The notes below the pieces were generated by a model. The model was not told the DNA's origin, ran no database searches, and saw nothing but the letters and a program-made list of their open reading frames with translations. Below are positions 42,237 through 50,362 of a stretch of DNA of 56,265 nucleotides, piece after piece. The translations under genes and the position numbers were made by a program. Position 1 is the first letter of the stretch, and every line of letters starts with the position of its first letter. Origin of the DNA: an uncultured Flavonifractor sp. GTDB lineage: Bacteria; Bacillota; Clostridia; Oscillospirales; Oscillospiraceae. The DNA lies in contig NZ_CALWXV010000009.1 of assembly GCF_944385615.1 (NCBI RefSeq), forward strand, positions 1-56,265, read 5' to 3'.

Positions 42237-42320
42237 TTATCCCCGCAGGGCGATCAGGAGCAGTACCACCCCGGTGATCGCCAGGATCAGCGCCAGGTAT
42301 CCGATTACTTTCAGCTTCAT
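42237..42320 (-). CDS. 27-residue single-span membrane peptide
   Basis: Short frame starting ATG 42320: MKLKVIGYLALILAITG, then VVLLLIALRG. Two Lys at the N-terminus, one hydrophobic helix of about 20 residues and a final Arg fit a small inner-membrane protein. AGGAGAGGAG lies about 10 nt upstream and a good promoter precedes it. It ends 34 nt before the M16 peptidase start. No family is recognised. Confidence 0.6.
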   Translation of the reverse strand: MKLKVIGYLALILAITGVVLLLIALRG

Positions 42321-42358
42321 TGCCGTGCCGCTCCTCTCCTAAGATTGCCCTGCACGCC

Positions 42359-42387
42359 ATTATATCATACCTCCTTTCCCTTGTCAG
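42359..42387 (-). promoter_or_regulatory. promoter for the small membrane peptide and M16 gene
   Basis: Minus strand: CTGACA (42387-42382), 17 bp, TATAAT (42364-42359). Confidence 0.7.
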
Positions 42388-42504
42388 CCGAAAAACAAAC
42401 GGCCGGAGCCGTAAAGAGGCAAATTTCTGTGAAAAACGCCCGCTTTACGGGGGACAGGGAAGGGGGTATACTGAACTTATCAGACCAGAAAGGAAGTTGG
42501 AAGT

Positions 42505-43032
42505 ATGAATCAGGAAGCATTGAAGGTTCTGGAAGCGCGCCGCAGCTGCCGGGCCTACAAGCCCGAGCAGATCACCGAGGAGGCCCTTCAGGCGGTGCTC
42601 AAGGCGGGGACCTACGCCCCCACCGGCATGGGCAGACAGTCCCCCATCATCATCGTGGTGCAGGACAAGGAGACCATCCATACCCTGAGCCGCATGAACG
42701 CCCGGATCATGGGCAACCCGGAGGCCGACCCCTTCTACGGCGCTCCCACGGTCCTTATCGTGCTGGCGGCCAAGAGCGCCCCCACCTATTTCTATGACGG
42801 CTGCTGCGTCATGGATAACCTGCTCAACGCCGCCGAGGCGGCGGGGCTGGGCTCCTGCTGGATTCACCGGGCCAAGGAGGAATTTGAGTCCGATGAGGGC
42901 AAGGCCATGCTGGCCAAGTGGGGCGTCCAGGGGGACTATGAGGGCATCGGCCACTGCATCCTGGGTTACCGGGAGGGGGACAAGCCCGAAGCTACGCCCC
43001 GGAAGGAAAACTATGTCTATTATGTGCGGTAA
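42505..43032 (+). CDS. nitroreductase-family flavoprotein
   Basis: FMN-dependent oxidoreductase of 175 residues. LEARRSCRAYKPEQITEEAL (about 9-28) and the FMN-contacting RRSCRAY are typical; the C-terminal half has GLGSCWIHRAKEEF and HCILGYREGDKPEATPRK. It belongs to the small subgroup whose physiological substrates are mostly unknown. AAAGGAAG precedes the ATG. A promoter (TTTACG, 17 bp, TATACT near 42468) and a strong terminator make it a single-gene unit. Confidence 0.9.
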   Translation: MNQEALKVLEARRSCRAYKPEQITEEALQAVLKAGTYAPTGMGRQSPIIIVVQDKETIHTLSRMNARIMGNPEADPFYGAPTVLIVLAAKSAPTYFYDGCCVMDNLLNAAEAAGLGSCWIHRAKEEFESDEGKAMLAKWGVQGDYEGIGHCILGYREGDKPEATPRKENYVYYVR

Positions 43033-43045
43033 TTGCCGCAGGTAA

Positions 43046-43077
43046 GCAAAAAGCGCGCCGGATGGCGCGCTTTTTGC
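43046..43077. terminator. bidirectional terminator
   Basis: Stem GCAAAAAGCGCGCC (43046-43059) / GGCGCGCTTTTTGC (43064-43077) between convergent nitroreductase and PfoR-like genes. Confidence 0.9.
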
Positions 43078-43117
43078 ATGATAGAATAAGGAGCAAAGTC
43101 TCCCTTGGCCCATCCCG

Positions 43118-44206
43118 TCAATCCAGCGTCAGATCTCCCTCCTTGATCCAGCCAATCCGGCGAAAGAACAGCCCAAACAGCCAGGCCAGAACGGCGGGGA
43201 GGACAAAGCAGATCAGAATCAGCCCCGCCCAGTCAAAGCCGGTGATGGCGGCCTTGGCCCCGGTGGCCACATCGTTGACCCAGCCGGTATACACCCCGAT
43301 GGGGCCCACCATGCCGCAGGTGCCCATGCCGGAGGCCACACCGGAGGCGGGGTCGTTCATCTCCAGATGGAACAGGCAGGTGGCCATGGGGCCGGTGATG
43401 GCGGAGGTCAGAATGGCGGGCAGCCAGATCTTTGGGTTTTTCACGATGTTCCCCATCTGGAGCATGGAGGTACCCAGGCCCTGGCTCACCAATCCGCCCC
43501 AGCGGTTCTCCCGGAAGGAGAGCACCGCAAAGCCCACCATATTGGCGCAGCACCCCGCCACGGCGGCCCCGCCCGCCAGCCCGGTGAGGCCGATGGCGGC
43601 GCAGATAGCCGCCGACGAGATGGGCAGGGTGAGGGCGATCCCGATGACCACCGACACCAGCATTCCCATCCAGAAGGGCTGGAGCACCGTGGCCCACTTC
43701 ACAAAGTCGCCCACGGCGGAGGCGGCGGTACCGATGGCGGGGGCCCACAGGGCGGACAGGCCCACCCCCGCCAGAATGGTCACCAAGGGCGTGACCAGAA
43801 TGTCGATTTTGGTCTCCTTGGACACCGCCTTGCCCAGCTCTGCGGCAATGACGGCGATAAAGAGCACCGCCAGAGGGCCGCCCGCCCCTTTTTCACCGCT
43901 GAGGGTGGTACTGCCCAAAGCGTTGGCGGCATAGCCCACCGTCACCAGGGAAAAGAGCACCAGGGGAGGGGACTGGAGGGCGTAGCCAATGGCCACCGCC
44001 ATGGCCGCCCCGCTCATAGCCGAGCAGTAACCACCCACCTCCACCAGAAAAGCCAACCCCAGCTGGTCCCCCAGGGTATCCAGAATGGTGCCGATGAGCA
44101 GGGAGCAGAACAGGCCCTGAGCCATAGCCCCCAGGGCGTCCACCCCGTACCGCCTGCCGGAGATCACAATATTTTTCCGTTTGAGAAATGCCGATACCTG
44201 TCCCAT
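43118..44206 (-). CDS. PTS EIIC-like membrane protein (PfoR family)
   Basis: Membrane protein of 362 residues with about ten helices and many Gly/Ala-rich spans; it matches the PTS_EIIC_2 type that includes Clostridium perfringens PfoR, a regulator of perfringolysin. No EIIA or EIIB partner is encoded nearby, so sugar phosphorylation by this protein alone is doubtful. ATG 44206 has AGAGGAA about 8 nt upstream; the ORF from 44233 is unsupported. A consensus promoter and a palindrome lie upstream. Confidence 0.78.
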   Translation of the reverse strand: MGQVSAFLKRKNIVISGRRYGVDALGAMAQGLFCSLLIGTILDTLGDQLGLAFLVEVGGYCSAMSGAAMAVAIGYALQSPPLVLFSLVTVGYAANALGSTTLSGEKGAGGPLAVLFIAVIAAELGKAVSKETKIDILVTPLVTILAGVGLSALWAPAIGTAASAVGDFVKWATVLQPFWMGMLVSVVIGIALTLPISSAAICAAIGLTGLAGGAAVAGCCANMVGFAVLSFRENRWGGLVSQGLGTSMLQMGNIVKNPKIWLPAILTSAITGPMATCLFHLEMNDPASGVASGMGTCGMVGPIGVYTGWVNDVATGAKAAITGFDWAGLILICFVLPAVLAWLFGLFFRRIGWIKEGDLTLD

Positions 44207-44238
44207 AACCAGTTCCTCTGTTCTATACGTCATAACAA

Positions 44239-44250
44239 GTGTCTTGACAC
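44239..44250. promoter_or_regulatory. palindrome near the PfoR-like gene start
   Basis: GTGTC-TT-GACAC, 12 bp, placed between the -10 box and the ribosome-binding site of the PfoR-like gene; a possible operator. Confidence 0.4.
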
Positions 44251-44261
44251 CTTAATGCACT

Positions 44262-44289
44262 ATTATAGCGGCGGGGGAATTTTTGTCAA
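44262..44289 (-). promoter_or_regulatory. consensus promoter of the PfoR-like gene
   Basis: Minus strand: TTGACA (44289-44284), 16 bp, TATAAT (44267-44262). Confidence 0.8.
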
Positions 44290-44362
44290 GGAAAAGATGC
44301 CCGGCGGCGGGGAATGTGGTAAGATAGCGGGAGAGCATACCCAACCATCTGCATCACAGTGC

Positions 44363-44382
44363 GGCCGCCACATATGGCGGCC
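44363..44382. repeat. short GC-rich palindrome
   Basis: GGCCGCC / GGCGGCC around ACATAT, followed by CTAC; similar in size and flanks to the palindromes at 5440 and 48471, but with different arms. Confidence 0.4.
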
Positions 44383-44417
44383 CTACAGGTGGTTACCATA
44401 CAAAAAGGAGGCACACC

Positions 44418-45851
44418 ATGACTTTACTGGAACGTCTGGGCGGACGGGAGGCCATCACCGCCGGGGTGGTGGACACTTTCCGCACTCTGTCCCGCCATCC
44501 CCATCCCTCCCGCCACGAGGAGGCGGTAGGGGCGGACTTTATGGAATATCTGCAAGCTCTGGGCCTGTCCCCCATCCGGGACGGGGCGGGCAATCTGCTG
44601 GCGGAGGTCCCCCCCTCACCGGGCCGGGAAGAGGAGCCCCTGCTCATCCTCCAGGGCCATATGGACATGGTGTGTGCCGTGGCCCCCGGCAGCGGCTTTG
44701 ATCCCCTCACCGACCCGGTGACCATTGTGGAACAGGACGGCTATCTGCGCACCGACCGCCGCTCCTCCCTGGGGGCGGACAACAACCTGGGCAACGCCGC
44801 CGCCCTGTGGGTCTTGGGGCAGGGGGTGAGCCACGGGCCCCTGCGGCTGCTGTTTACCGTAGGAGAGGAGCTGGGCCTGGAGGGGGCCAAGGCGGTGGAC
44901 CCGGCCTGGCTGGAAGGGGCCGCCTACCTGCTCAACACCGACGGGTTCCACCTGGGCCGGGCCATTGTGGGCTCCGCCGGGGGACGGCGGGAGACCTGGA
45001 CCCGCCCCCTGGACACCTGCCCGGCCCCGGCGGGGGAGGCCTGGCAGCTCTCCCTCACCGGCGGCACCGGCGGCCACTCCGGCGACGACATCCACCTGGG
45101 CCGGGCCAACCCCATCGCCCTGCTGGCCGGTTTCCTGGGAAATCACCCCCAGCTGGCGGTGGCCTGCTTCCACGGCGGCGCCGCCTTCAACGCCATTCCC
45201 GCCTCGGCGGAGGCGGTGGTGGTGGGTCCCCGCCCCGATCTGGCCGGGTTAGAAGCCGCCCTGGCCCCCTTCCGCGCCACCGACCCCCATCTGCGGGCGG
45301 ATTGCGTTCCAGTGAACCAGCCGGAGCGGGTGTGGACGGCCGGCTTCCGCCAGACGGTGCTGGGCCTGCTCACCGCCCTCCGCCACGGGGTGTACGCTAT
45401 GGACCCCCAGTTCCCCGGCGTGGTGGGGGCCTCTGCCAACCTGGGGGTGGCGGAACAGGCCGATTCCTCCTTTGCCGTCCGGCTCTTCCTCCGGGCCGCC
45501 CGGAAAGAGGACGAGGAGGCCATGGCCAAGGAAAACCAGGCCCTGGCGGAGGGGGCGGGCTTTGCCCTGTCGGTCACCGGCTATCCCGGCTGGCCGGGAG
45601 ATAAAAAGAACCCCCTGGCCCTGGCGCTGGACCGGGTATACCGGGCCCAGACCGGGCGGGGGTTGGAGCTCAATATGGTGCATGTGGGACTGGAGCCGTC
45701 GGTATTCCGGGCCAAGGCTCCCGCTCTGGTGATGGCCTCCACCGGGCCGGACATCCTGGACGCCCACTCGGTAGACGAGCGGGCCCCCCTGGCCGGACTG
45801 GCCGACTATGCCCTGCTGCTGGCGGGGGTATTAGAGAACCCCCTCAGCTGA
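44418..45851 (+). CDS. aminoacyl-histidine dipeptidase (PepD-like, M20C)
   Basis: Zinc dipeptidase of 477 residues that hydrolyses carnosine-type and other Xaa-His dipeptides. Metal-site motifs are ILQGHMDMVC (about 76-85), GADNNLGNAAA (Asp ligand), GEELGLEGAKAVD (catalytic Glu pair) and LLNTDGFHLG; the dimerisation domain shows GGTGGHSGDDIHLGRANPI. AAAGGAGG precedes the ATG. Its end overlaps the convergent rqcP gene by 8 bp. Confidence 0.92.
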   Translation: MTLLERLGGREAITAGVVDTFRTLSRHPHPSRHEEAVGADFMEYLQALGLSPIRDGAGNLLAEVPPSPGREEEPLLILQGHMDMVCAVAPGSGFDPLTDPVTIVEQDGYLRTDRRSSLGADNNLGNAAALWVLGQGVSHGPLRLLFTVGEELGLEGAKAVDPAWLEGAAYLLNTDGFHLGRAIVGSAGGRRETWTRPLDTCPAPAGEAWQLSLTGGTGGHSGDDIHLGRANPIALLAGFLGNHPQLAVACFHGGAAFNAIPASAEAVVVGPRPDLAGLEAALAPFRATDPHLRADCVPVNQPERVWTAGFRQTVLGLLTALRHGVYAMDPQFPGVVGASANLGVAEQADSSFAVRLFLRAARKEDEEAMAKENQALAEGAGFALSVTGYPGWPGDKKNPLALALDRVYRAQTGRGLELNMVHVGLEPSVFRAKAPALVMASTGPDILDAHSVDERAPLAGLADYALLLAGVLENPLS

Positions 45852-46089
45852 GCAACTCTTTGTACAGGGCGGGGGCGTCGGCCTTGCCCACGTGCTCGGC
45901 CACCGACAGCACCTCCACCTTCACGGTGCGCTCGCCAAAGCGCAGCTCCAGCACGTCTCCCACCTTTACGTCGTAGCTGGCCTTCACCGGCCGGCCATTG
46001 GCGGTGACCCGCTGGTTGTCACAGGCCTCGTTGGCCACCGTCCGCCGCTTGATGAGCCGGGAGACCTTGAGCCATTTATCCAGACGCAT
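45844..46089 (-). CDS. rqcP: S4-domain ribosome quality-control protein RqcP (YabO)
   Basis: Hsp15/YabO-type RNA-binding protein of 81 residues: MRLDKWLKVSRLIKRRTVANEA is the S4 signature. In Firmicutes RqcP works with RqcH to add C-terminal Ala tails to stalled nascent chains on 50S subunits. AAGGAGG lies 8 nt before ATG 46089; the frame from 46131 is unsupported. In Bacillus it precedes yabP; here it follows azlCD, 34 bp after azlD, so it may be co-transcribed with them. Confidence 0.93.
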   Translation of the reverse strand: MRLDKWLKVSRLIKRRTVANEACDNQRVTANGRPVKASYDVKVGDVLELRFGERTVKVEVLSVAEHVGKADAPALYKELLS

Positions 46090-46123
46090 ATCGGAATCCT
46101 CCTTGTTATTTTTCAGAATTTTA

Positions 46124-46456
46124 TCACACAAATACCGCCTGCACCAGAATCATGTACAGGATGGTGCCCCCAAAGATGCTGAGCAGGTTGTTATGCCGCC
46201 ACAGATGGAGGGCCACCACCGCTCCCACTGAAATGAGCTGGGGCAGCCAGTCCCCCGCCTGGGCAAAGGAGAGATCCTTCAGGCAGTAGATGATAAGCAT
46301 GGCGATAATGGCGGGGGGAAGCACCCGGCCCAGGTAGAGAATCAGCTTGGGGGGTGCGGTGCCCCGGTCAAAGAGCAGGAAGGGGAGAGCCCGGGTGAGA
46401 AAGGTGACAACGGCCATAACGGCGATGGAGGCAATGGCCCCAGCGGTGGTCAGCAT
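46124..46456 (-). CDS. azlD: branched-chain amino acid exporter small subunit AzlD
   Basis: Membrane protein of 110 residues with about four helices, partner of AzlC in exporting leucine, isoleucine or valine (or analogues such as azaleucine). The segments FLTRALPFLLFDRG and LGRVLPPAIIAMLIIYCLKD mark the family. It overlaps the end of azlC by 7 bp. ATG 46456 follows an AAAAGGAGGGGGAAACCAC ribosome-binding region. Confidence 0.9.
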   Translation of the reverse strand: MLTTAGAIASIAVMAVVTFLTRALPFLLFDRGTAPPKLILYLGRVLPPAIIAMLIIYCLKDLSFAQAGDWLPQLISVGAVVALHLWRHNNLLSIFGGTILYMILVQAVFV

Positions 46457-47163
46457 GTGGTTTCCCCCTCCTTTTCCTCTAATTTTTCCCGCAGTACCAG
46501 CAGCAGCAATACGATGACCCCCAGGGAGACAATGAGCATCTGCTGCTGGCCAAAGACCTGCCCCAAAATGAGCAGAAACACGATGGTGACCGCTCCCCCC
46601 AGCAGGGCGGGCAGGTGCTTGCGGTAGGCCTTCCACTGGTCCACGGCGATGACCACGAAGAGGGCGGTCATGGCAAAGTCAATGCCGGTGGTGTCCACCG
46701 GAATAAGGGCCCCCGCCACCGCGCCGATCACCGAGCCCAAAATCCAATAGCTCTGATCCAGCAGGGCGATGGCAAAATAAAAGCTCTTGGGGTCCACCCC
46801 CACTGGAGCCTGGGCCGAAGCCAATAACGCATACGTCTCATCGGTGAGGGAAAAGATCATATAAAACTTCCGCCAGCCCATACCCCGGAATTTTTCCAGC
46901 ATGGACAGACCGTATACCAGGTGGCGGAAGTTGATGAGCAGGGTCATGAGGGCCACCGTCCCCAGACCGGCGGCAGTGGACAGCAGGGTCACCCCCAGAT
47001 ACTGGCCCGACCCGGCGTAGATGGTGAGGGACATAAAAAAGGCCCAGATAAAATTGTACCCAATGGCCTGGAGCATAAATCCAAAGGCCATGCCGATGGC
47101 CAGATAGCCCATCAGCACCGGCACCGTCACCGGAAAGGCGGCGGAAAGGGCTTTGCGGTTCAT
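46450..47163 (-). CDS. azlC: branched-chain amino acid exporter large subunit AzlC
   Basis: Membrane protein of 237 residues with about seven helices. PVTVPVLMGYLAIGMAFGFM near the N-terminus, AGSGQYLGVTLL, NFRHLVYGLSM and SLTDETYALL are AzlC landmarks. ATG 47163 has AAGGAAG about 8 nt upstream. A promoter with TTGCTT, 17 bp, TAAAAT lies in 47190-47230. It forms an operon with azlD and perhaps rqcP. Confidence 0.92.
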   Translation of the reverse strand: MNRKALSAAFPVTVPVLMGYLAIGMAFGFMLQAIGYNFIWAFFMSLTIYAGSGQYLGVTLLSTAAGLGTVALMTLLINFRHLVYGLSMLEKFRGMGWRKFYMIFSLTDETYALLASAQAPVGVDPKSFYFAIALLDQSYWILGSVIGAVAGALIPVDTTGIDFAMTALFVVIAVDQWKAYRKHLPALLGGAVTIVFLLILGQVFGQQQMLIVSLGVIVLLLLVLREKLEEKEGETTC

Positions 47164-47284
47164 AGCGCGCACTTCCTTTGTGCTGAGATCGAATCAATAT
47201 TTTACACACGTTAGCGCAGAAAAGCAAGAGGGGTGGGGGATTTTCCTTTTTCCCGCCGAATGGGGTCCTTTCCATGCAAAAGAG

Positions 47285-47314
47285 TTGTTTTTATCCACCG
47301 AAACGGTATATAAT
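47285..47314 (+). promoter_or_regulatory. promoter of the lipid kinase gene
   Basis: TTGTTT (47285-47290), 18 bp, TATAAT (47309-47314), 51 bp upstream of the start. Confidence 0.6.
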
Positions 47315-47365
47315 AGGTACCTCTATTCGATTGGGCTTTGTTTGACTGGAACAGGAGCAAGTAAC

Positions 47366-48259
47366 ATGAAGAAACTGTTGTTTATTTATAATCTGCACGC
47401 CGGGAAGGGCGCTTTGCGGGGGCGGCTGGCCCCCATTCTGGACGGTCTGACCCAGGAATGGGACGTGACCGTCCATCCCACCCGGGGAGCCGGAGATGCG
47501 GCGGTCACCGCCCGGGACCGGGCGGGGGAGTTTGACCGCATCGTGTGTTCCGGGGGGGACGGCACCCTCCACGAGGTGGTATGCGGTCTGATGGAGCTGC
47601 CCCCGGAGGGGCGGCCCACCATCGGATACATCCCCGCCGGTACCACCAACGACTTTTCCAAAAATCTGGAGCTGCCCCGCACGTTGGAGGAGCTGGCGGT
47701 GGTGGCGGCGGCGGGGGCGCCCCGGCCGGTGGACGTGGGAAGCTTCAACGACACCCACTTTGTCTATGTGGCGGGGTTCGGGGCCTTTACCGATCTGGCC
47801 TACAACACCCCCCAGCAGGCTAAAAACCTGCTGGGCCATCTGGCCTATGTGCTGGGCTCCGTGACCCGCCTGGGCACCATCCAGCCCCACACCATGACCC
47901 TGGAGCACGATGGCGTGGTGCTGTCGGACAGCTTTTGTCTGGGGCTGATCTCCAACACCCTGTCGGTTGCTGGCATCAAGGGCACCCCGGCCCAGCCCAT
48001 CGCCCTGGATGACGGTCTGTTTGAGGTCATGCTGGTGCGCCAGCCTCAGAACATTCTCCAGCTTCAGAACATCATGAAGGCCCTGACCAACATGAGCGAC
48101 GACGAGGAGGGTCTGGTGACCTGCTTCCGCACCAGCCATCTGAAGATCACCAGCGATCAGGCGCTGGCCTGGACGCTGGACGGGGAGTACGGCGGGGACC
48201 ATCAGGTGGTGGAGATCTCCAATTGTCACAATGGCGTCACCATTGTGTACGGGGCGTAA
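47366..48259 (+). CDS. diacylglycerol/lipid kinase family protein
   Basis: DagK-like kinase of 297 residues that phosphorylates a lipid, probably diacylglycerol from teichoic-acid turnover. CSGGDGTLHEVV (about 60-71) is the ATP-binding motif and YIPAGTTNDFSKNL (about 91-104) the second catalytic signature. AGGAGCAAGTAAC precedes ATG 47366; upstream in-frame codons are spurious. The downstream hairpin at 48264-48293 probably terminates it. Confidence 0.9.
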   Translation: MKKLLFIYNLHAGKGALRGRLAPILDGLTQEWDVTVHPTRGAGDAAVTARDRAGEFDRIVCSGGDGTLHEVVCGLMELPPEGRPTIGYIPAGTTNDFSKNLELPRTLEELAVVAAAGAPRPVDVGSFNDTHFVYVAGFGAFTDLAYNTPQQAKNLLGHLAYVLGSVTRLGTIQPHTMTLEHDGVVLSDSFCLGLISNTLSVAGIKGTPAQPIALDDGLFEVMLVRQPQNILQLQNIMKALTNMSDDEEGLVTCFRTSHLKITSDQALAWTLDGEYGGDHQVVEISNCHNGVTIVYGA

Positions 48260-48263
48260 TACT

Positions 48264-48293
48264 GTGGGAAAAGACCTACAGGTCTTTTCCCAC
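48264..48293 (+). terminator. hairpin after the lipid kinase gene
   Basis: Thirteen-bp stem GTGGGAAAAGACC / GGTCTTTTCCCAC with TACA loop; A-rich rather than T-rich 3' side, so termination on the plus strand is not certain. Confidence 0.55.
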
Positions 48294-48302
48294 AAAAAGC
48301 CG

Positions 48303-48430
48303 CATGACGAATGGGGTTCGATTTCTTGCGAAATTGTCACCCCATCCGTCATGAGAAGTGTCCTTTCCGAGGCGCATGTCCCCGGAAAGGACGGATTCTG
48401 ATTTGATTCCGCCGCCTGCGGGCGGCGGAA
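48303..48430. repeat. structured intergenic repeat, copy B
   Basis: SL1 CATGACG-ATGGGGT / ACCCCAT-CGTCATG (48303-48353); SL2 GTCCTTTCCG / CGGAAAGGAC (48360-48392) with loop CGCATGT closed by GG/CC; SL3 TTCCGCCGCC / GGCGGCGGAA (48407-48430) with loop TGCG, then ACTCTGC. Same layout as copy A at 26469-26600, with paired substitutions in SL2 and SL3. Confidence 0.75.
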
Positions 48431-48470
48431 CTCTGCGAGGCTTCCTTATTGGAAGATTTTTTGACAAGTT

Positions 48471-48494
48471 GCGGCGGGGGCAAGCCCCCGCCCT
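48471..48494. repeat. 24-bp GC-rich palindromic repeat, copy 2
   Basis: Identical to 5440-5463; arms GGCGGGGGC (48473-48481) and GCCCCCGCC (48484-48492). It lies 31 bp upstream of mnmG. Confidence 0.7.
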
Positions 48495-48525
48495 GCTTTG
48501 ATTTTACCAGGTAAGGATACAGATT

Positions 48526-50334
48526 ATGACTACTTACGACGCTGGAACGTTTGATATTGCCGTTATTGGGGCAGGCCACGCGGGCATCGAGGCCGCCCTG
48601 GCTGCCGCCCGGCTGGGCCTCAGGACCCTGTGCTTCACCGTCAACCTGGACGCGGTGGGCAACATGCCCTGCAACCCCGCCATCGGCGGCACCGGCAAAG
48701 GCCATCTGGTGCGGGAGCTGGACGCCTTGGGAGGAGAAATGGCCAGGGCCGCCGACCGGGCCTGCATCCAGTACCGGCTCCTCAACCGGGGCAAAGGCCC
48801 GGCGGTGTGGTCCCTCCGGGCCCAGGCCGACCGCCGCCGCTACCAGGAGGTGATGAAGCACACCCTGGAACAGCAGGAAAACCTGTGGGTCAAACAGGCC
48901 GAGGTCACCGATATCCTCACTCAGGATGGCCAGGTGGCCGGCGTGCGCACCGTTTACGGGGCGGAGTACGCCGTCCGGGCGGTGGTGGTGGCCACCGGCA
49001 CCTTTCTGGGGGGGCGCACCATCATCGGCGAAGTTACCCGGGACTCCGGCCCCGACGGGCTGGCCGCCGCCCTCCCCCTCACCGACAGCCTCAAAGGGCT
49101 GGGCGTGTCCCTCCGCCGGTTCAAAACCGGCACGCCCCCCCGCATCCACGCCCGCAGCGTGGATTTTTCCAAGCTGGAGCTCCAGCCCGGGGACGAGCAG
49201 GTGGTGCCTTTCTCCTTTGAGACCAAAGTGCCCCCGGACAATCAGGCGGTGTGCTGGCTGACCTATACCAACGAGCAGACCCACGCCATCATCCGGGCCA
49301 ATCTGGACCGCTCTCCCCTGTACGACGGGACCATTGAGGGGGTGGGACCCCGGTATTGCCCCTCCATTGAGACAAAAATCGTCCGTTTTCCCGACAAAGA
49401 GCGGCATCAGCTCTTTTTGGAGCCCATGGGCCTCAACACTGAGGAGCTCTACCTCCAGGGATTTTCTTCCTCTCTGCCCGAAGAGGTGCAAGTAAAAATG
49501 CTTCACACCATTCCCGGGCTGGAACAGGCCGAGATGACCCGCCCAGCCTACGCCATCGAATACGACTGCGTAGACCCCACCCAGCTTTTGCCCACCCTGG
49601 AGCACAAGGGGGTGAAGGGCCTGTACGGGGCGGGGCAGTTCAACGGCTCCTCCGGGTATGAGGAGGCCGCCGTCCAGGGCTTTGTGGCGGGAGTGAACGC
49701 CGCTTTGCAGCTGCTGGGCCGGGAACCCCTCATTCTCCGGCGGGATCAGGGGTACATTGGGGTGCTCATTGACGATCTGGTCACCAAGGGCACCAACGAG
49801 CCCTATCGGATGATGACCTCCCGCACCGAGTACCGGCTGCTCCACCGGCAGGACAACGCCGACCGGCGGCTATGCCCCATCGGCCACGCCATCGGGCTGG
49901 TAAGCGACGAGCGGATGGCGGCGGTGGAGGCAAAATACGCCGCCGTGGACAAGGAGATCAAGCGCCTGGAGCACACCGGCACCCATGAGGGGCGGCTGTG
50001 CGACCTGCTGCGCCGTCCGGAAAACACCTATGATAGTCTCTCCACCGTGGACCCCAACCGGCCGGAGTTATCCACAGAGATCACCGAGGCTGTGGAAATC
50101 TCGGTGAAATATCAGGGGTACATTGACCGGCAGCTGCGGCAGGTGGCCGAGCAGCGGAAGATGGAGGACAGGCCCCTGCCCGCCGACCTGGATTACCTGT
50201 CCATGGAGGGCCTGCGGCTGGAGGCCCGGCAGAAGCTGGACCAGATCCGCCCTTTGAATCTGGGGCAGGCCAGCCGAATTTCCGGGGTCAGCCCGGCAGA
50301 TATCGCGGTTTTGATGGCCTTTTTGGAAAAATAA
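48526..50334 (+). CDS. mnmG: tRNA U34 carboxymethylaminomethyl synthase MnmG (GidA)
   Basis: FAD enzyme that, with MnmE, builds the (c)mnm5 group on the wobble uridine of tRNAs. The 602 residues show the dinucleotide-binding [19 protein letters not shown] (about 13-31), [26 protein letters not shown], and [13 protein letters not shown]; the C-terminal helical domain that binds MnmE ends [16 protein letters not shown]. Start ATG 48526. It is followed 28 bp later by mnmA; mnmE and rsmG, often near mnmG at the origin, are absent. Confidence 0.96.
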   Translation: MTTYDAGTFDIAVIGAGHAGIEAALAAARLGLRTLCFTVNLDAVGNMPCNPAIGGTGKGHLVRELDALGGEMARAADRACIQYRLLNRGKGPAVWSLRAQADRRRYQEVMKHTLEQQENLWVKQAEVTDILTQDGQVAGVRTVYGAEYAVRAVVVATGTFLGGRTIIGEVTRDSGPDGLAAALPLTDSLKGLGVSLRRFKTGTPPRIHARSVDFSKLELQPGDEQVVPFSFETKVPPDNQAVCWLTYTNEQTHAIIRANLDRSPLYDGTIEGVGPRYCPSIETKIVRFPDKERHQLFLEPMGLNTEELYLQGFSSSLPEEVQVKMLHTIPGLEQAEMTRPAYAIEYDCVDPTQLLPTLEHKGVKGLYGAGQFNGSSGYEEAAVQGFVAGVNAALQLLGREPLILRRDQGYIGVLIDDLVTKGTNEPYRMMTSRTEYRLLHRQDNADRRLCPIGHAIGLVSDERMAAVEAKYAAVDKEIKRLEHTGTHEGRLCDLLRRPENTYDSLSTVDPNRPELSTEITEAVEISVKYQGYIDRQLRQVAEQRKMEDRPLPADLDYLSMEGLRLEARQKLDQIRPLNLGQASRISGVSPADIAVLMAFLEK

Positions 50335-50362
50335 CCGATGATCCACACCAGAAGGAGAAACT

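Noticed and set aside
50068-50076. TTATCCACA DnaA box inside mnmG
   Set aside because: A single box within well-conserved coding sequence; mnmG near origins is a known trend, but no dnaA, dnaN, parAB or rsmG is here.
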